From NCBI RefSeq assembly GCF_037811135.1, contig NZ_CP149130.1, positions 1,546,501 to 1,610,500 on the forward strand: a stretch of 64,000 bases of DNA, in the 5' to 3' direction. Both the position numbers and the translations under genes were made by a program. Of this stretch, positions 25,961 to 34,264 are shown piece after piece; the first letter of the stretch is position 1, and every line of letters begins with the position of its first letter. The DNA comes from Aeromonas rivipollensis. Its GTDB lineage: Bacteria; Pseudomonadota; Gammaproteobacteria; Enterobacterales; Aeromonadaceae. The notes under the pieces are model-generated. The model was not told the origin of the DNA and made no database searches. It worked only from the letters and a program-made list of their open reading frames with translations.

Positions 25961-28900
25961 ATGTCAGCCTTCACCCTCTCTTCGGATTGCCATGCCCTGC
26001 TCAGCGAGCTGCAACTGCAGCGCGCCGCCAGTACCCGTTATTTGCAGGACACGCTGTACCCACAGCGCTCGCCCGGGCAGGCGCTGACGGATGCGCTGAA
26101 CCAGTTGCAACAACAGGGATTGATAAGGCTGCGCACCGAGCAGCAGTGGAGCCTGACGGCGGAGGGCACCCTGACCCTGATCCTGGCGGTGCGCTCAGGG
26201 GAGTGCCCCATGCCGGACTGGACGCGGGTCCCCTCGGTCACGGGTCAGGAGATGGCACAAGGGGTGGTGCGCGAACTCTGCCTGGGGGAGGCGGGGCAGA
26301 TCCCCGCCTACTACCAGAGCGCGGATCTCTTGAGCCTGCTGGACCTGCCCGATGCCCACCGCCTGCTGGCGGGCTCAAGCCCTGCCTGGCAACAGCTGCT
26401 GCTGGAACACTTCGCCCTGCAGACCCTGCTCGATGCCGAGCCTGAAGCGCACTGGCCGCTGACGTCCGTGACCGAGGCCTGCGCCCCTGCGCTGGCAAGC
26501 CGGCTCGAGGCGCTGGCCAGCGAGTGGGACTGGCTCTGCGGCCCGCTGGCCGGCGAGGTGACCACTCACTGGCCGGCCCTGCAGCAACTGGCCGAGCAGG
26601 GGGATGAGCAGCCCCTGGCGGAGCGGCTGCTCGGTGCACTGGGGCAGTGGCAGGCAGTGGCGGCGCACGAGCCTTGGCCCAGGATGTTCAGCGCCCTGCT
26701 CTGGCTGGGCTGGCTGCAGCAGGCCGATCCCGTGCTCGCCAGCGAGCAGCGCAAGAAGTGGCAGCGCAGCCTTGGTAACCATTTCCCCCTGCTTGCGGAT
26801 CTGCTGGGACAGTGGGCCGGTGATCGCCACGGTCAGGCGATAGGCCTGTTCGATACCCTGCAACTGCCGCTGGAGGAGCTCCACTGGGGCTACCTCTGGC
26901 TGGATCTCTGCGCCCTCGCGCGCCACGGCGAGCAGAGCCCCCAGGTGGCCATACTGCACAAGTGGGATCTCTCCCATGTGCTGGAGGCCGAGCCCCGTCA
27001 TCGTCTGATGGCCTTCTGCCAGGATCTGTTGCGCCTCTTGCTGGGAGAGGGGGCCGAGCGCCCCCCGTTGCAGCAACTGCGTGCCACCCCGATCCCCGAG
27101 GCGGCCAGCGACGCAGAGGATGAGGACAAGACCCCCGCCTCGGCCAGCTGGCTCAACTGGCTGCAGGGGCTGGGGCGCTCCAGCGGCGTGCGCAAGGCGC
27201 AGGAGCGGCTGGTATGGTTGCTCCATGCGGAAGGGCCCGAGCTCGAGTGCAAGATCCAGAAGCAGAGCACCAAGGGGGAGTGGACCGCCGGGCGCCGGGT
27301 CGATCCTGCCCTGCTCTCCACCCAGTATGCCGCTCTGCTCGACGAGGCGGACTGGGCCCTGGTGCGCACCCTGCCAAGGGGCATGAGCAAGCTGCCGCGG
27401 GACGCCTGGGCCCCCCTGGCCAGCCATCCGCGCCTGTTCAACGCCAAGGGGCAGAAGCTGCAACTGGCCATCAGCGCCCCCTTGCTGCAGGTGGTCGCCA
27501 CCGAGCAGGGCATGAGCGCCGTCCTGAGCCCGGGCGCTGCGGCGCGAGGGGCGCACATAGTACCCCTGGCCCAGGATCTGTGGCAGCTCATCCTGACCCC
27601 GCAGGCGCTGCTGGACAGACTGCCTGCGCTGGAATCCATCCCGCTGCTGCCAGCGGACGGGCTCGCCGAGCTGCAACGCACCCTGGACGCCATTCCCGAG
27701 CTGCCCTGGCACAGCCAGGTCGAGGGGCTCAGCGGCAATGCCGAGCTGACCCCCTGGCCCGGAGTGCCCTCGGTCCAGCTGGACTGGCAGGATGGTCAGC
27801 TGGTGGTCCAGCTGGTGACCCGGGAGGGGGATCTGCCGCCGTTGCCCCTTGGCAAGGGGGAGGCCATAGTGCGTCAGGGCGTCAGGGACTATCACTACTG
27901 GCAACGGGATCTGGCTGCAGAGAAGGCCGAGGCCCAGTTGCTGCGCAACCAGCTGCCCATTGGCCTGCCGGGCAACGAATGGAAGCTGGACGGTGAGCAG
28001 GCACTGACCCTGGTCAATGCGCTGCCCGAGCTGGTGGACGCCGGAGTGGTCGTTCACTGGCATCAGGACAGCGCCCGTCTCAAGAGCCTCGACGAGGCGG
28101 CCCTGAGCCTGCGCATCGAGCGTCGCCAGGACTGGTTCCAGGTGGAGGGGGCACTGGCGCTGGATGAGCACCAGATCCTCGACTTGCGCCTCATCCTGCG
28201 CCAGCTGACCCCGGGCCAGCGCACCGTTCAGCTCGACGAGAAGACCAGCCTGATGCTGAGCGACAAGCTGGTGGAGCGCCTCACCATGCTGGGGGCCATG
28301 CTGGACACCGAGCAGCGCATCAACAACAAGCTGGCCTATCCCCTGGCTCGCTTGCTGTCGGCGGTGACCACGGCCGGGGATGATGCCTGGCACTCCCTGC
28401 AGCAGGAGTGGCAGCAGGAGGTGGAGTGTGCCCCCGAGCTCCTGACGGCGCTGAGGGACTATCAGAAGGAGGGGGTGCGCTGGATGGCGACCCTGGCCCA
28501 CCATGGCTTTGGCGCCTGTCTCGCCGATGACATGGGCCTTGGCAAGACGCTTCAGGCGCTCATGGTGCTGCGCATGCGCCAGCACCTCGGCCCCGCCCTG
28601 GTGGTGGTGCCCAAGTCCGTGGTCACCAACTGGCAGGAGGAGGTGACGCGATTCGCCCCCGAGCTGGAGGTGGTGGTGTTCGAGAATCCCGCCGAGCGGG
28701 AGACCCTGATCCAGGAGGCCAAGGCGGGCCAGATCATCCTGGTCAACTACGGCATGCTCGGCAGCCTGGCCCAGTCCCTCAAGTCCCGCCGCTGGGCGAG
28801 CATGGTGCTGGACGAGGCGCAGCAGATCAAGAATGCCGGCACCCAGCGTGCCAAGCTGCTGTTCCAGCTGGACGGCGATTTTCGCCTGGCCCTCTCCGGC

Positions 28901-29803
28901 ACCCCCATCGAGAACCACCTGGGGGAGCTGTGGAGCCTGTTCACCTTCATCAACCCAGGCCTGCTCGGCAGCCTCGGCGAGTTCAAGCGCCGCTTCGGCA
29001 AGGCGGTGAAGGATCCCCAGCACATGGCGCTGCTGCGGGCGGTGATCAGCCCCTTCATCCTGCGGCGCCTCAAGCAGCAGGTGCTGACCGAGCTGCCGGA
29101 CAAGACCGAGATCATCCACCACATCAGCCTCTCCCCCGAGGAGCGTCAGCTCTACGAGGCGACCAGGCGCGAGGTGGTGCAGCAGGTGCAAAGCGCTGAT
29201 GGCCGCGCCCTGATGCACGTGCTGAGCGGCCTGACCCGCTTGCGACGGCTCTGCTGCTCCCCCGAGCTGGTGATGCCGGAGTGGTCACAGACCAGCAGCA
29301 AGCTGGACGAGGCCATGGCGCTCCTGGAGGAAGCCATAGATGGCGGGCACCGGGTGCTGGTGTTCAGTCAGTTCGTCGATCTGCTGAGCCTGCTGCGAGC
29401 CCGCATCGAGCTCAAAAAATGGGACTACTGCTACCTGGACGGGGGCTGCTCCGCCAAGTCCCGCCAGGAGTCTATCCTACGGTTCCGCCACGATCCCGTG
29501 CCGCTGTTCCTCATCAGCCTCAAGGCGGGGGGAACAGGCCTCAACCTGACCCAGGCCGATACCGTGCTGCACCTGGATCCCTGGTGGAACCCGGCGGTGG
29601 AGGATCAGGCGAGCGATCGGGCGCACCGCATGGGCCAGACCCAGCCGGTGACAGTCTATCGACTGGTGTGCGAGCAGACGGTGGAGGAGAAGATAGTGGC
29701 GCTGCACGACGAGAAGCGAGCCCTAGCCGATGGCCTGCTGAGCGGCCAGTCCGAGGTCCGTGGCCTGGACGTGGAGAGCCTGCGCGCCCTGCTGATGAGC
29801 TGA
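25961..29803 (+). CDS. SNF2-family DEAD/DEAH ATPase, 1280 residues
   Basis: Large Swi2/Snf2-type translocase. The helicase core occupies the C-terminal third: Walker A DDMGLGKT (about 855-862), VVVPKSVVTNW (Ia), Walker B DEAQ (about 950), LSGTPIENHLGELWSLF (III), VLVFSQFVDLL (IV) and GGTGLNLTQADTV with RAHRMGQ (V-VI). The first 850 residues are Leu/Gln-rich, match no domain I can name, and may regulate the motor or bind a partner. Bacterial members include RapA, which recycles RNA polymerase, but the layout here differs. It is probably monocistronic, facing tus across a shared terminator. The substrate is unknown. Confidence 0.85.
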   Translation: MSAFTLSSDCHALLSELQLQRAASTRYLQDTLYPQRSPGQALTDALNQLQQQGLIRLRTEQQWSLTAEGTLTLILAVRSGECPMPDWTRVPSVTGQEMAQGVVRELCLGEAGQIPAYYQSADLLSLLDLPDAHRLLAGSSPAWQQLLLEHFALQTLLDAEPEAHWPLTSVTEACAPALASRLEALASEWDWLCGPLAGEVTTHWPALQQLAEQGDEQPLAERLLGALGQWQAVAAHEPWPRMFSALLWLGWLQQADPVLASEQRKKWQRSLGNHFPLLADLLGQWAGDRHGQAIGLFDTLQLPLEELHWGYLWLDLCALARHGEQSPQVAILHKWDLSHVLEAEPRHRLMAFCQDLLRLLLGEGAERPPLQQLRATPIPEAASDAEDEDKTPASASWLNWLQGLGRSSGVRKAQERLVWLLHAEGPELECKIQKQSTKGEWTAGRRVDPALLSTQYAALLDEADWALVRTLPRGMSKLPRDAWAPLASHPRLFNAKGQKLQLAISAPLLQVVATEQGMSAVLSPGAAARGAHIVPLAQDLWQLILTPQALLDRLPALESIPLLPADGLAELQRTLDAIPELPWHSQVEGLSGNAELTPWPGVPSVQLDWQDGQLVVQLVTREGDLPPLPLGKGEAIVRQGVRDYHYWQRDLAAEKAEAQLLRNQLPIGLPGNEWKLDGEQALTLVNALPELVDAGVVVHWHQDSARLKSLDEAALSLRIERRQDWFQVEGALALDEHQILDLRLILRQLTPGQRTVQLDEKTSLMLSDKLVERLTMLGAMLDTEQRINNKLAYPLARLLSAVTTAGDDAWHSLQQEWQQEVECAPELLTALRDYQKEGVRWMATLAHHGFGACLADDMGLGKTLQALMVLRMRQHLGPALVVVPKSVVTNWQEEVTRFAPELEVVVFENPAERETLIQEAKAGQIILVNYGMLGSLAQSLKSRRWASMVLDEAQQIKNAGTQRAKLLFQLDGDFRLALSGTPIENHLGELWSLFTFINPGLLGSLGEFKRRFGKAVKDPQHMALLRAVISPFILRRLKQQVLTELPDKTEIIHHISLSPEERQLYEATRREVVQQVQSADGRALMHVLSGLTRLRRLCCSPELVMPEWSQTSSKLDEAMALLEEAIDGGHRVLVFSQFVDLLSLLRARIELKKWDYCYLDGGCSAKSRQESILRFRHDPVPLFLISLKAGGTGLNLTQADTVLHLDPWWNPAVEDQASDRAHRMGQTQPVTVYRLVCEQTVEEKIVALHDEKRALADGLLSGQSEVRGLDVESLRALLMS

Positions 29804-29841
29804 TCCGCGCTATCACCCGCGATATGACCATGTAATATGGA

Positions 29842-29883
29842 AGAGGGGAGCACATCTTGCCGATGTGCTCCCCTCTGTTGTTT
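29842..29883. terminator. Bidirectional terminator between SNF2 gene and tus
   Basis: AGAGGGGAGCACATC and GATGTGCTCCCCTCT form a perfect 15-bp stem around TTGCC. It lies between convergent genes, 39 bases after the SNF2 stop and 38 before the tus 3' end on the other strand. T-rich sequence (GTTGTTT) follows on the plus strand. Confidence 0.85.
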
Positions 29884-29913
29884 CTGCGTGTCGGTGTTAG
29901 CCGGAACGGTGCG

Positions 29914-30807
29914 CTAGCCCTGATAGCGATAGAGGTGCAGCCGCTCTATGATGGCCTCGCCGCCAATCTTGCGATCCCGCCGCGCCTGGCGCAGCTTGGG
30001 CGGATAGTGGCCGAGGTGAGTGACGCTGGGCGGGTTGTCCGAGCAGAGCAGCAGGGGCAGACTCGCCTTGAGCTGCTGTTTGCGGGGCTCCCTGTCCAGC
30101 CAGAGCAGGTTGATCATGGGGTGGGTCTTGACCGGTCGGCGGATCCGCAGCTGCGCATCCGCCGGCAGGCGGCGAATGTCATACACCTCCTGATCCACCA
30201 TCTTGCTCCACTCCTCGTTGCTGGAGAGCGCCGGCACATAGCGGCGGCTGCGCTCCAGCATCTCCAGTACCTGCTCGCGAGTGAGGCGGCTGATGCTCTG
30301 CTTGTCGGCCCAGGTGAAACCGAGCGAATGCAGCTCTCCGGTGAGCAGGGTCAGCTTGCGATAGACCTGCAGGGTGATGACACCAGGCAGTGCGCCGTGC
30401 ACCAGCTCGAACTTCTCGTCCCGCCCGCCGGCAGCTTGCACCAGGGTCTTGAAGGCGAGCTTGTGGCCATTGATCTCATCGAGCAGCGGTTGCAACAGGG
30501 GGGCGCTGGCGGCGGAGAAGCGCAACCAGCCAGGCAGGCGGTGAGTCGCCTTGGTGGAGCAGCCAGGGCGGGCACTGTGATCCTGAAAGGCCGCTACGGC
30601 CGCGGCCAGTGCCACCTCGCCCGAGAGATAACCCACCTCGATGGCCTCGATGGGGTCATGTTCTTCCCCTTGCGGTACTGCGGGCAGGGGATAGACATGG
30701 GCCTCCAGCAACTCGAGCTGGCCGAGCTGCCTGGCGAGACGGGCAAGGGCCTCTTCCAGCGCGTCCATCTGTTGACGCAGGGCGGCGGTGGGGGTAAAGG
30801 TGTCCAT
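29914..30807 (-). CDS. tus: Tus replication terminus-site binding protein
   Basis: DNA-binding fork-arrest protein of 297 residues. Alignment by eye to E. coli Tus covers the whole length: YPLPAVPQGEEHDPIEAIEV matches the N-terminal region, followed by KATHRLPGWL, FELVHGALPGVITLQVYRKL, LRIRRPVKTHP and IIERLHLYRYQG. The residues that lock the fork by trapping a flipped cytosine in E. coli (F140, H144) correspond to F133 and H137 here and are conserved. ATG at 30807 is chosen; in-frame starts further upstream extend past the family N-terminus. The promoter region has a 14-bp palindrome. No consensus Ter site is visible next to the gene, unlike E. coli TerB. Confidence 0.88.
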   Translation of the reverse strand: MDTFTPTAALRQQMDALEEALARLARQLGQLELLEAHVYPLPAVPQGEEHDPIEAIEVGYLSGEVALAAAVAAFQDHSARPGCSTKATHRLPGWLRFSAASAPLLQPLLDEINGHKLAFKTLVQAAGGRDEKFELVHGALPGVITLQVYRKLTLLTGELHSLGFTWADKQSISRLTREQVLEMLERSRRYVPALSSNEEWSKMVDQEVYDIRRLPADAQLRIRRPVKTHPMINLLWLDREPRKQQLKASLPLLLCSDNPPSVTHLGHYPPKLRQARRDRKIGGEAIIERLHLYRYQG

Positions 30808-30886
30808 CGGCATATCCTGTGTGTTCCCCCAATCCGTCGCCCTAAAGGCGGCGATCAGGAGCATGATTAAACTACTGTATAAATAA

Positions 30887-30900
30887 CCATACCAGTATGG
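30887..30900. promoter_or_regulatory. Palindrome upstream of tus, possible operator
   Basis: CCATACCAGTATGG is a perfect inverted repeat of 6-base half sites with a 2-base centre, 80 bases upstream of the tus start. Read on the tus strand it is followed by GTTATTTATACAGT, which contains a -10-like TATACA. E. coli tus is autoregulated through a Ter site overlapping its promoter; this palindrome is not a Ter sequence but occupies an equivalent place. Confidence 0.35.
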
Positions 30901-31329
30901 CGGGAAGGCGCCAAGTGCCGCCTTTCAAGCGCGGTGCAAGGGCGGCTGCCGTGGCCGCCTTCCGGGGGTTGTCTAACTGTATCATTCTGTTAAATAACGA
31001 TCTTTAAGTGATCCAATGATTAACAATTGGTGGCAGGGCGGGGGGGATCGCGCTCTGCCGGGAACCTGGGCTCTGCATAGCTAACGTGGGAAACTGCATA
31101 GTTAGAAGCCGATGGGGCAGGAGAAAATGCTGCCGGGCTGGGAGGGGGAATATCTGGTTAATATTTTACATATAAATCAATGAATTGTGTTTTACCCCAT
31201 GGCGAGATCAGCCATTACTTTTACTAATCTCATGTATCAAAATTCGTCAATTGAGGCACCTCCTCGCCCTGACTAAGCTTTGCGCATCAAATCCGAGCCT
31301 TGCGCAGAACTAGAGAGAGGAGCCATATC
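30901..31329. other. Intergenic region between tus and DUF1127 gene
   Basis: No gene is evident in about 430 bases. It must hold promoters for the divergent flanking genes. The left half contains a direct repeat (see the separate entry), and an AT-rich stretch lies at about 31147-31190 and 31215-31255. I see no Ter-like core (ATGTTGTAA or its complement) here. Confidence 0.4.
31073..31106. repeat. Direct repeat, 21-base period
   Basis: CTGCATAGCTAAC at 31073 recurs as CTGCATAGTTAGA at 31094. The units start 21 bases apart, two helical turns, so a protein could bind both on the same face. Function unknown. Confidence 0.4.
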
Positions 31330-31539
31330 ATGGCCAACATGACTTATACCGAAGCCGGTTACCAGGATTCCAGCGAATCGAATCTGGTTGCTCGCGTCAA
31401 GATGACCATCCTGACCTGGCTGGAACGCAGCCGCAGCCGTCGCCAGCTCTCCGAGCTGCCCGCCTACCTGCTCAAGGACATTGGTCTGAACGAAGCTGAC
31501 CGCTATCAAGAGACCACCAAGCCGTTCTGGCGTGGTTGA
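31330..31539 (+). CDS. DUF1127 small protein
   Basis: A 69-residue basic protein with the DUF1127 core RSRRQLSELPAYLLKDIGLNEADRYQETTKPFWRG. Members in other proteobacteria affect phosphate, carbon or RNA metabolism through RNA-binding partners, but no general function is established. ATG 31330 has AGAGAGGAG upstream. It stands alone between two non-coding regions. Confidence 0.85.
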   Translation: MANMTYTEAGYQDSSESNLVARVKMTILTWLERSRSRRQLSELPAYLLKDIGLNEADRYQETTKPFWRG

Positions 31540-31771
31540 TATACCGGGCATGGATGCCTCGTTTTCTTGCTGATCTGAACTGCTCTGCCTGATGCTCTTT
31601 GCCCCATAACGGGCCTGACTCTTACCCTGTTGCCGCTGCCTGTCATTTCCCCTTGTCTGTTTTTCCTGCTGTTTGCCCCCTGCGGCATGAGTTGTCATCA
31701 TCCCTCGCCAACTTTGTATCCTTACTGTTTGAATTTGTTTAAAAATTGATTTTAAGCCCGCTTGCCTTGCG

Positions 31772-31777
31772 TATAAT
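31772..31777 (+). promoter_or_regulatory. Candidate -10 box for astE
   Basis: A perfect TATAAT 36 bases before the astE start, preceded by AT-rich DNA (TTTAAAAATTGATTTTAA). The best -35-like TTGATT (31746) gives a spacer of 20, longer than ideal, so only the -10 is marked. Confidence 0.4.
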
Positions 31778-31812
31778 CCGGCCATGGCATTCCAGACAAG
31801 AGGGTGAGATGG

Positions 31813-32829
31813 ATGATTCCCCAGCATGACTTTTTGGCCCTGACCCGCCGCCACGAGTGGCAGCTCGAGCCTTTTGCCTTCGACCTGGCCAACGGTACCC
31901 GGGTGAGCGTGTGGGACACCGGCGTGCTCTGCCTGGAGCCCGCGCCTGAGTCGCCAGGCGGGCGCAAGGACATAGTGCTCTCCTGCGGCATTCACGGTAA
32001 CGAAACAGCCCCCATCGAGATCTGCAACCAGCTGCTGACCCGGCTGCTCGGCGGGGAGCTTCAGGCCCGCCACCGGGTGCTGTTCCTCTTTGGCAACCCG
32101 GCCGCCATGAACCAGGGGGCGCGCGAGGTGGAGGAGAACATGAACCGGCTCTTCTCTGGAGCCCACAGCAAGGGGGAGGGGCTGTGCAACAGGGAGCGCA
32201 TTCGCGCCATGCGCCTGGAGCAGTATGTGAGCCGCTTCTTCGCCGATCCCGCCCGGCCCCGCTATCACTACGATCTGCACACCGCCATTCGCGGCTCCCG
32301 CCACGAGAAGTTTGCGGTCTACCCCTTCCCCCACGAGCGACCGCACTGCAAGGAGCAGGTGCAGTTCCTCGGGTCCTGCGGGGTGCGCACCATACTGCTC
32401 TCGAGCGGCCCGACCACCACCTTCAGCTATTACAGCTCGCATCAGCATAGCGCCCATGCCTTCACGGTGGAGCTCGGCAAGGTGCGTCCCTTTGGCGAGA
32501 ACGACATGACCCGCTTCATCGAGGCGCGTCAGGCGTTGCAGGAGCTGGTGACCCAGGATGAGGTGGTGCTCGAGCCCTGGCGGGCGGATGACTTCACGAT
32601 TTTTGCCATCGATCGGGTGATCAACAAGCAAACGGCCGCGTTTCGTTTCCTGTTTGCCAGCGATGTGGACAATTTCACCGAATTTCCCCAGGGATTTGTG
32701 CTGGCGGAAGATGGAGATCGGCAGTACAGGGTAGAGAAAGCGCGGGAGGCGGTGGTCTTCCCCAATGCCAACGTGGCCATCGGCCAGCGGACCATGCTGC
32801 TGGTGGTGCCGACCCGCCTGTGGGAGTGA
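31813..32829 (+). CDS. astE: Succinylglutamate desuccinylase AstE
   Basis: Zinc carboxypeptidase-like enzyme of 338 residues that hydrolyses N-succinylglutamate to succinate and glutamate, the last step of the arginine succinyltransferase pathway. The zinc ligands H61 and E64 lie in GIHGNETAPIE and a third His in YHYDLHTAIRGS. The family C-terminus (GQRTMLLVVP) is intact. ATG 31813 is chosen over GTG 31804. The other ast genes are not adjacent, so astE is separated from the rest of the operon here. Confidence 0.9.
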   Translation: MIPQHDFLALTRRHEWQLEPFAFDLANGTRVSVWDTGVLCLEPAPESPGGRKDIVLSCGIHGNETAPIEICNQLLTRLLGGELQARHRVLFLFGNPAAMNQGAREVEENMNRLFSGAHSKGEGLCNRERIRAMRLEQYVSRFFADPARPRYHYDLHTAIRGSRHEKFAVYPFPHERPHCKEQVQFLGSCGVRTILLSSGPTTTFSYYSSHQHSAHAFTVELGKVRPFGENDMTRFIEARQALQELVTQDEVVLEPWRADDFTIFAIDRVINKQTAAFRFLFASDVDNFTEFPQGFVLAEDGDRQYRVEKAREAVVFPNANVAIGQRTMLLVVPTRLWE

Positions 32830-32909
32830 TCTGAGCCTATCTTTTCACGCCAACCCTGCGCCCCTGGCGGCGTGGTCAGGATAGGCGTGATCCCGAACTC
32901 GCCCTGACA

Positions 32910-32936
32910 GGGAGCCCGAAAGGGCTCCCTTCTTCG
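32910..32936 (+). terminator. Rho-independent terminator after astE
   Basis: GGGAGCCC and GGGCTCCC pair around GAAA and are followed by TTCTTCGTTT, 80 bases after the astE stop. Confidence 0.75.
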
Positions 32937-33018
32937 TTTCTGCTCGCCGAAAATCTCATCTTCTTTCTGAAATTAAAGAAGTTTCTACTGGTCTTACCTG
33001 GCTGAATCACGTTGCTCT

Positions 33019-33046
33019 TTGCTTAACATCTTATTTACATTATAAG
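33019..33046 (+). promoter_or_regulatory. Candidate σ70 promoter of the 2-oxo acid dehydrogenase operon
   Basis: TTGCTT (33019-33024), a 16-base AT-rich spacer and TATAAG (33041-33046), 45 bases before the E1α start. A short inverted repeat (GTCACC / GGTGAC) lies just downstream and could be an operator or leader hairpin. Confidence 0.45.
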
Positions 33047-33090
33047 GGTCACCTCATGGTGGTGACGCTGACAACGGCAAGGAGCCAGTT

Positions 33091-34188
33091 ATGACCCATG
33101 TCGACATCCCCTTCCTTCGTTACCTCGATGAGGAGGGGCGCCCGGTCGCGACACTGCCGACCTGGCTGGACAAGGCGATGCTGCACACCTTCTACCGCAA
33201 CATGGTGATGGTGCGCAGTTACGACAAGAAAGCGATAGCACTGCAGCGAACCGGCAAGCTCGGCACCTTTCCCTCCCATCTCGGGGCGGAAGCGGTGGGA
33301 ATCGGGGTCGGTCTCGCCATGCGGCCGGAGGATGTCTATGTGCCCTATTACCGGGACATGCCCACCCTCTATGTGCGGGGCGTGCCCATGGAGCAGAACC
33401 TGCAGTATTGGGGCGGAGATGAACGGGGCAGTGTCTTCTACAAGGCCGATGGCGAGTTGTCGGAAGACTTGCCCATCTGCGTCCCCATCGCCACCCAGAT
33501 CACCCATGCCGCCGGCATAGCGGCCGCCTTCAAGCTGCGCAACCAGCCCAGGGTCGCAGTGGTGACCATAGGTGATGGCGGCACCTCCAAGGGGGATTTT
33601 CTCGAGGGGCTCAACTGCGCCGGCGTCTGGCATCTCCCCATGGTGATGATCATCAACAACAACCAGTGGGCCATCTCGGTGCCACGCAAGCTGCAGTCGA
33701 GCGCACCGACCCTGGCCCAGAAGGGGATAGGGGCCGGGGTGCGCAGCCTGCAGGTCGACGGCAACGACGTGGTGGCCGTCTATGAGGCGACTCGCGTCGC
33801 CATGGAGCGGGCCCGCAGCGGCAAGGGGCCGACGCTTATCGAAGCCGTCAGCTACCGGCTCGGGGATCACACCACTGCCGACGATGCAACCCGTTATCGC
33901 GAGGCCGCCGAGGTGGAAGCCGCCTGGGCCAAGGAGCCGGTCAAGCGGCTGCGCCAGTTCATGGCCGATCAGGGCTGGTGGGACGAGCATCAGGAGCAGG
34001 CGTTGCTGGCGGAGGCAGCCCGCGAGGTCGAACGTGCCGTTGCCGCCTATGAAGGCATGGCGCCCCAGGCGCCGGAAACCCTGCTCGATTACCAGTTTGC
34101 CGAGCTGCCGAGGGAGTACCGTGCCCAGCGTCAGCGCATCATCGCCAAGGGCATGCAGCAGCGCGGCGGGGAGACACACCATGAGTGA
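33091..34188 (+). CDS. 2-oxo acid dehydrogenase E1 component, α subunit
   Basis: Thiamine-diphosphate dehydrogenase α subunit (365 residues). It decarboxylates pyruvate or a branched-chain 2-oxo acid and forms an α2β2 enzyme with the next-but-one gene product. The ThDP signature GDGGTSKGDFLEGLN runs through to INNNQWAIS (about 166-197), and SYRLGDHTTADDATRYR is the phosphorylation-loop equivalent. An AAGGAG site precedes the ATG. The reading frame ends within ATGAGTGA, overlapping the following micro-ORF by eight bases. Pyruvate and branched-chain enzymes cannot be separated by inspection. Confidence 0.88.
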   Translation: MTHVDIPFLRYLDEEGRPVATLPTWLDKAMLHTFYRNMVMVRSYDKKAIALQRTGKLGTFPSHLGAEAVGIGVGLAMRPEDVYVPYYRDMPTLYVRGVPMEQNLQYWGGDERGSVFYKADGELSEDLPICVPIATQITHAAGIAAAFKLRNQPRVAVVTIGDGGTSKGDFLEGLNCAGVWHLPMVMIINNNQWAISVPRKLQSSAPTLAQKGIGAGVRSLQVDGNDVVAVYEATRVAMERARSGKGPTLIEAVSYRLGDHTTADDATRYREAAEVEAAWAKEPVKRLRQFMADQGWWDEHQEQALLAEAAREVERAVAAYEGMAPQAPETLLDYQFAELPREYRAQRQRIIAKGMQQRGGETHHE

Positions 34189-34264
34189 CATGACACTGCG
34201 CGATGCGATTCACCTGACATTGCATCACGAGATGGTTCTGGGTCTGGGGAGGCGGCATGAGTGA
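34181..34264 (+). CDS. Micro-ORF: degenerate copy of the E1β N-terminus
   Basis: A 27-codon frame inserted between the E1α and E1β genes. Its product begins MSDMTLRDAIHLTLHHEM, against MSEITLLEAINLALHHEM at the start of E1β. Most nucleotide differences are in third positions, so the copy is old or came from a paralogue. After this the copies diverge and the frame stops. Both ends overlap their neighbours by the same eight bases (ATGAGTGA), so translation would be passed from gene to gene. It may be a leftover of a deleted E1β duplicate, now serving as a coupling spacer. Confidence 0.55.
   Translation: MSDMTLRDAIHLTLHHEMVLGLGRRHE

Noticed and set aside
26375..29218. 947-codon open frame antisense to the SNF2 gene
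   Set aside because: GC-rich third positions in the real gene keep the opposite frame open; the product is low-complexity Gln/Leu/Gly-rich with no motif, while the plus strand has all helicase motifs.
30901..31329. Searched for a Ter site next to tus
   Set aside because: No sequence resembling GTATGTTGTAACTA or its complement is present, so no Ter feature is annotated.
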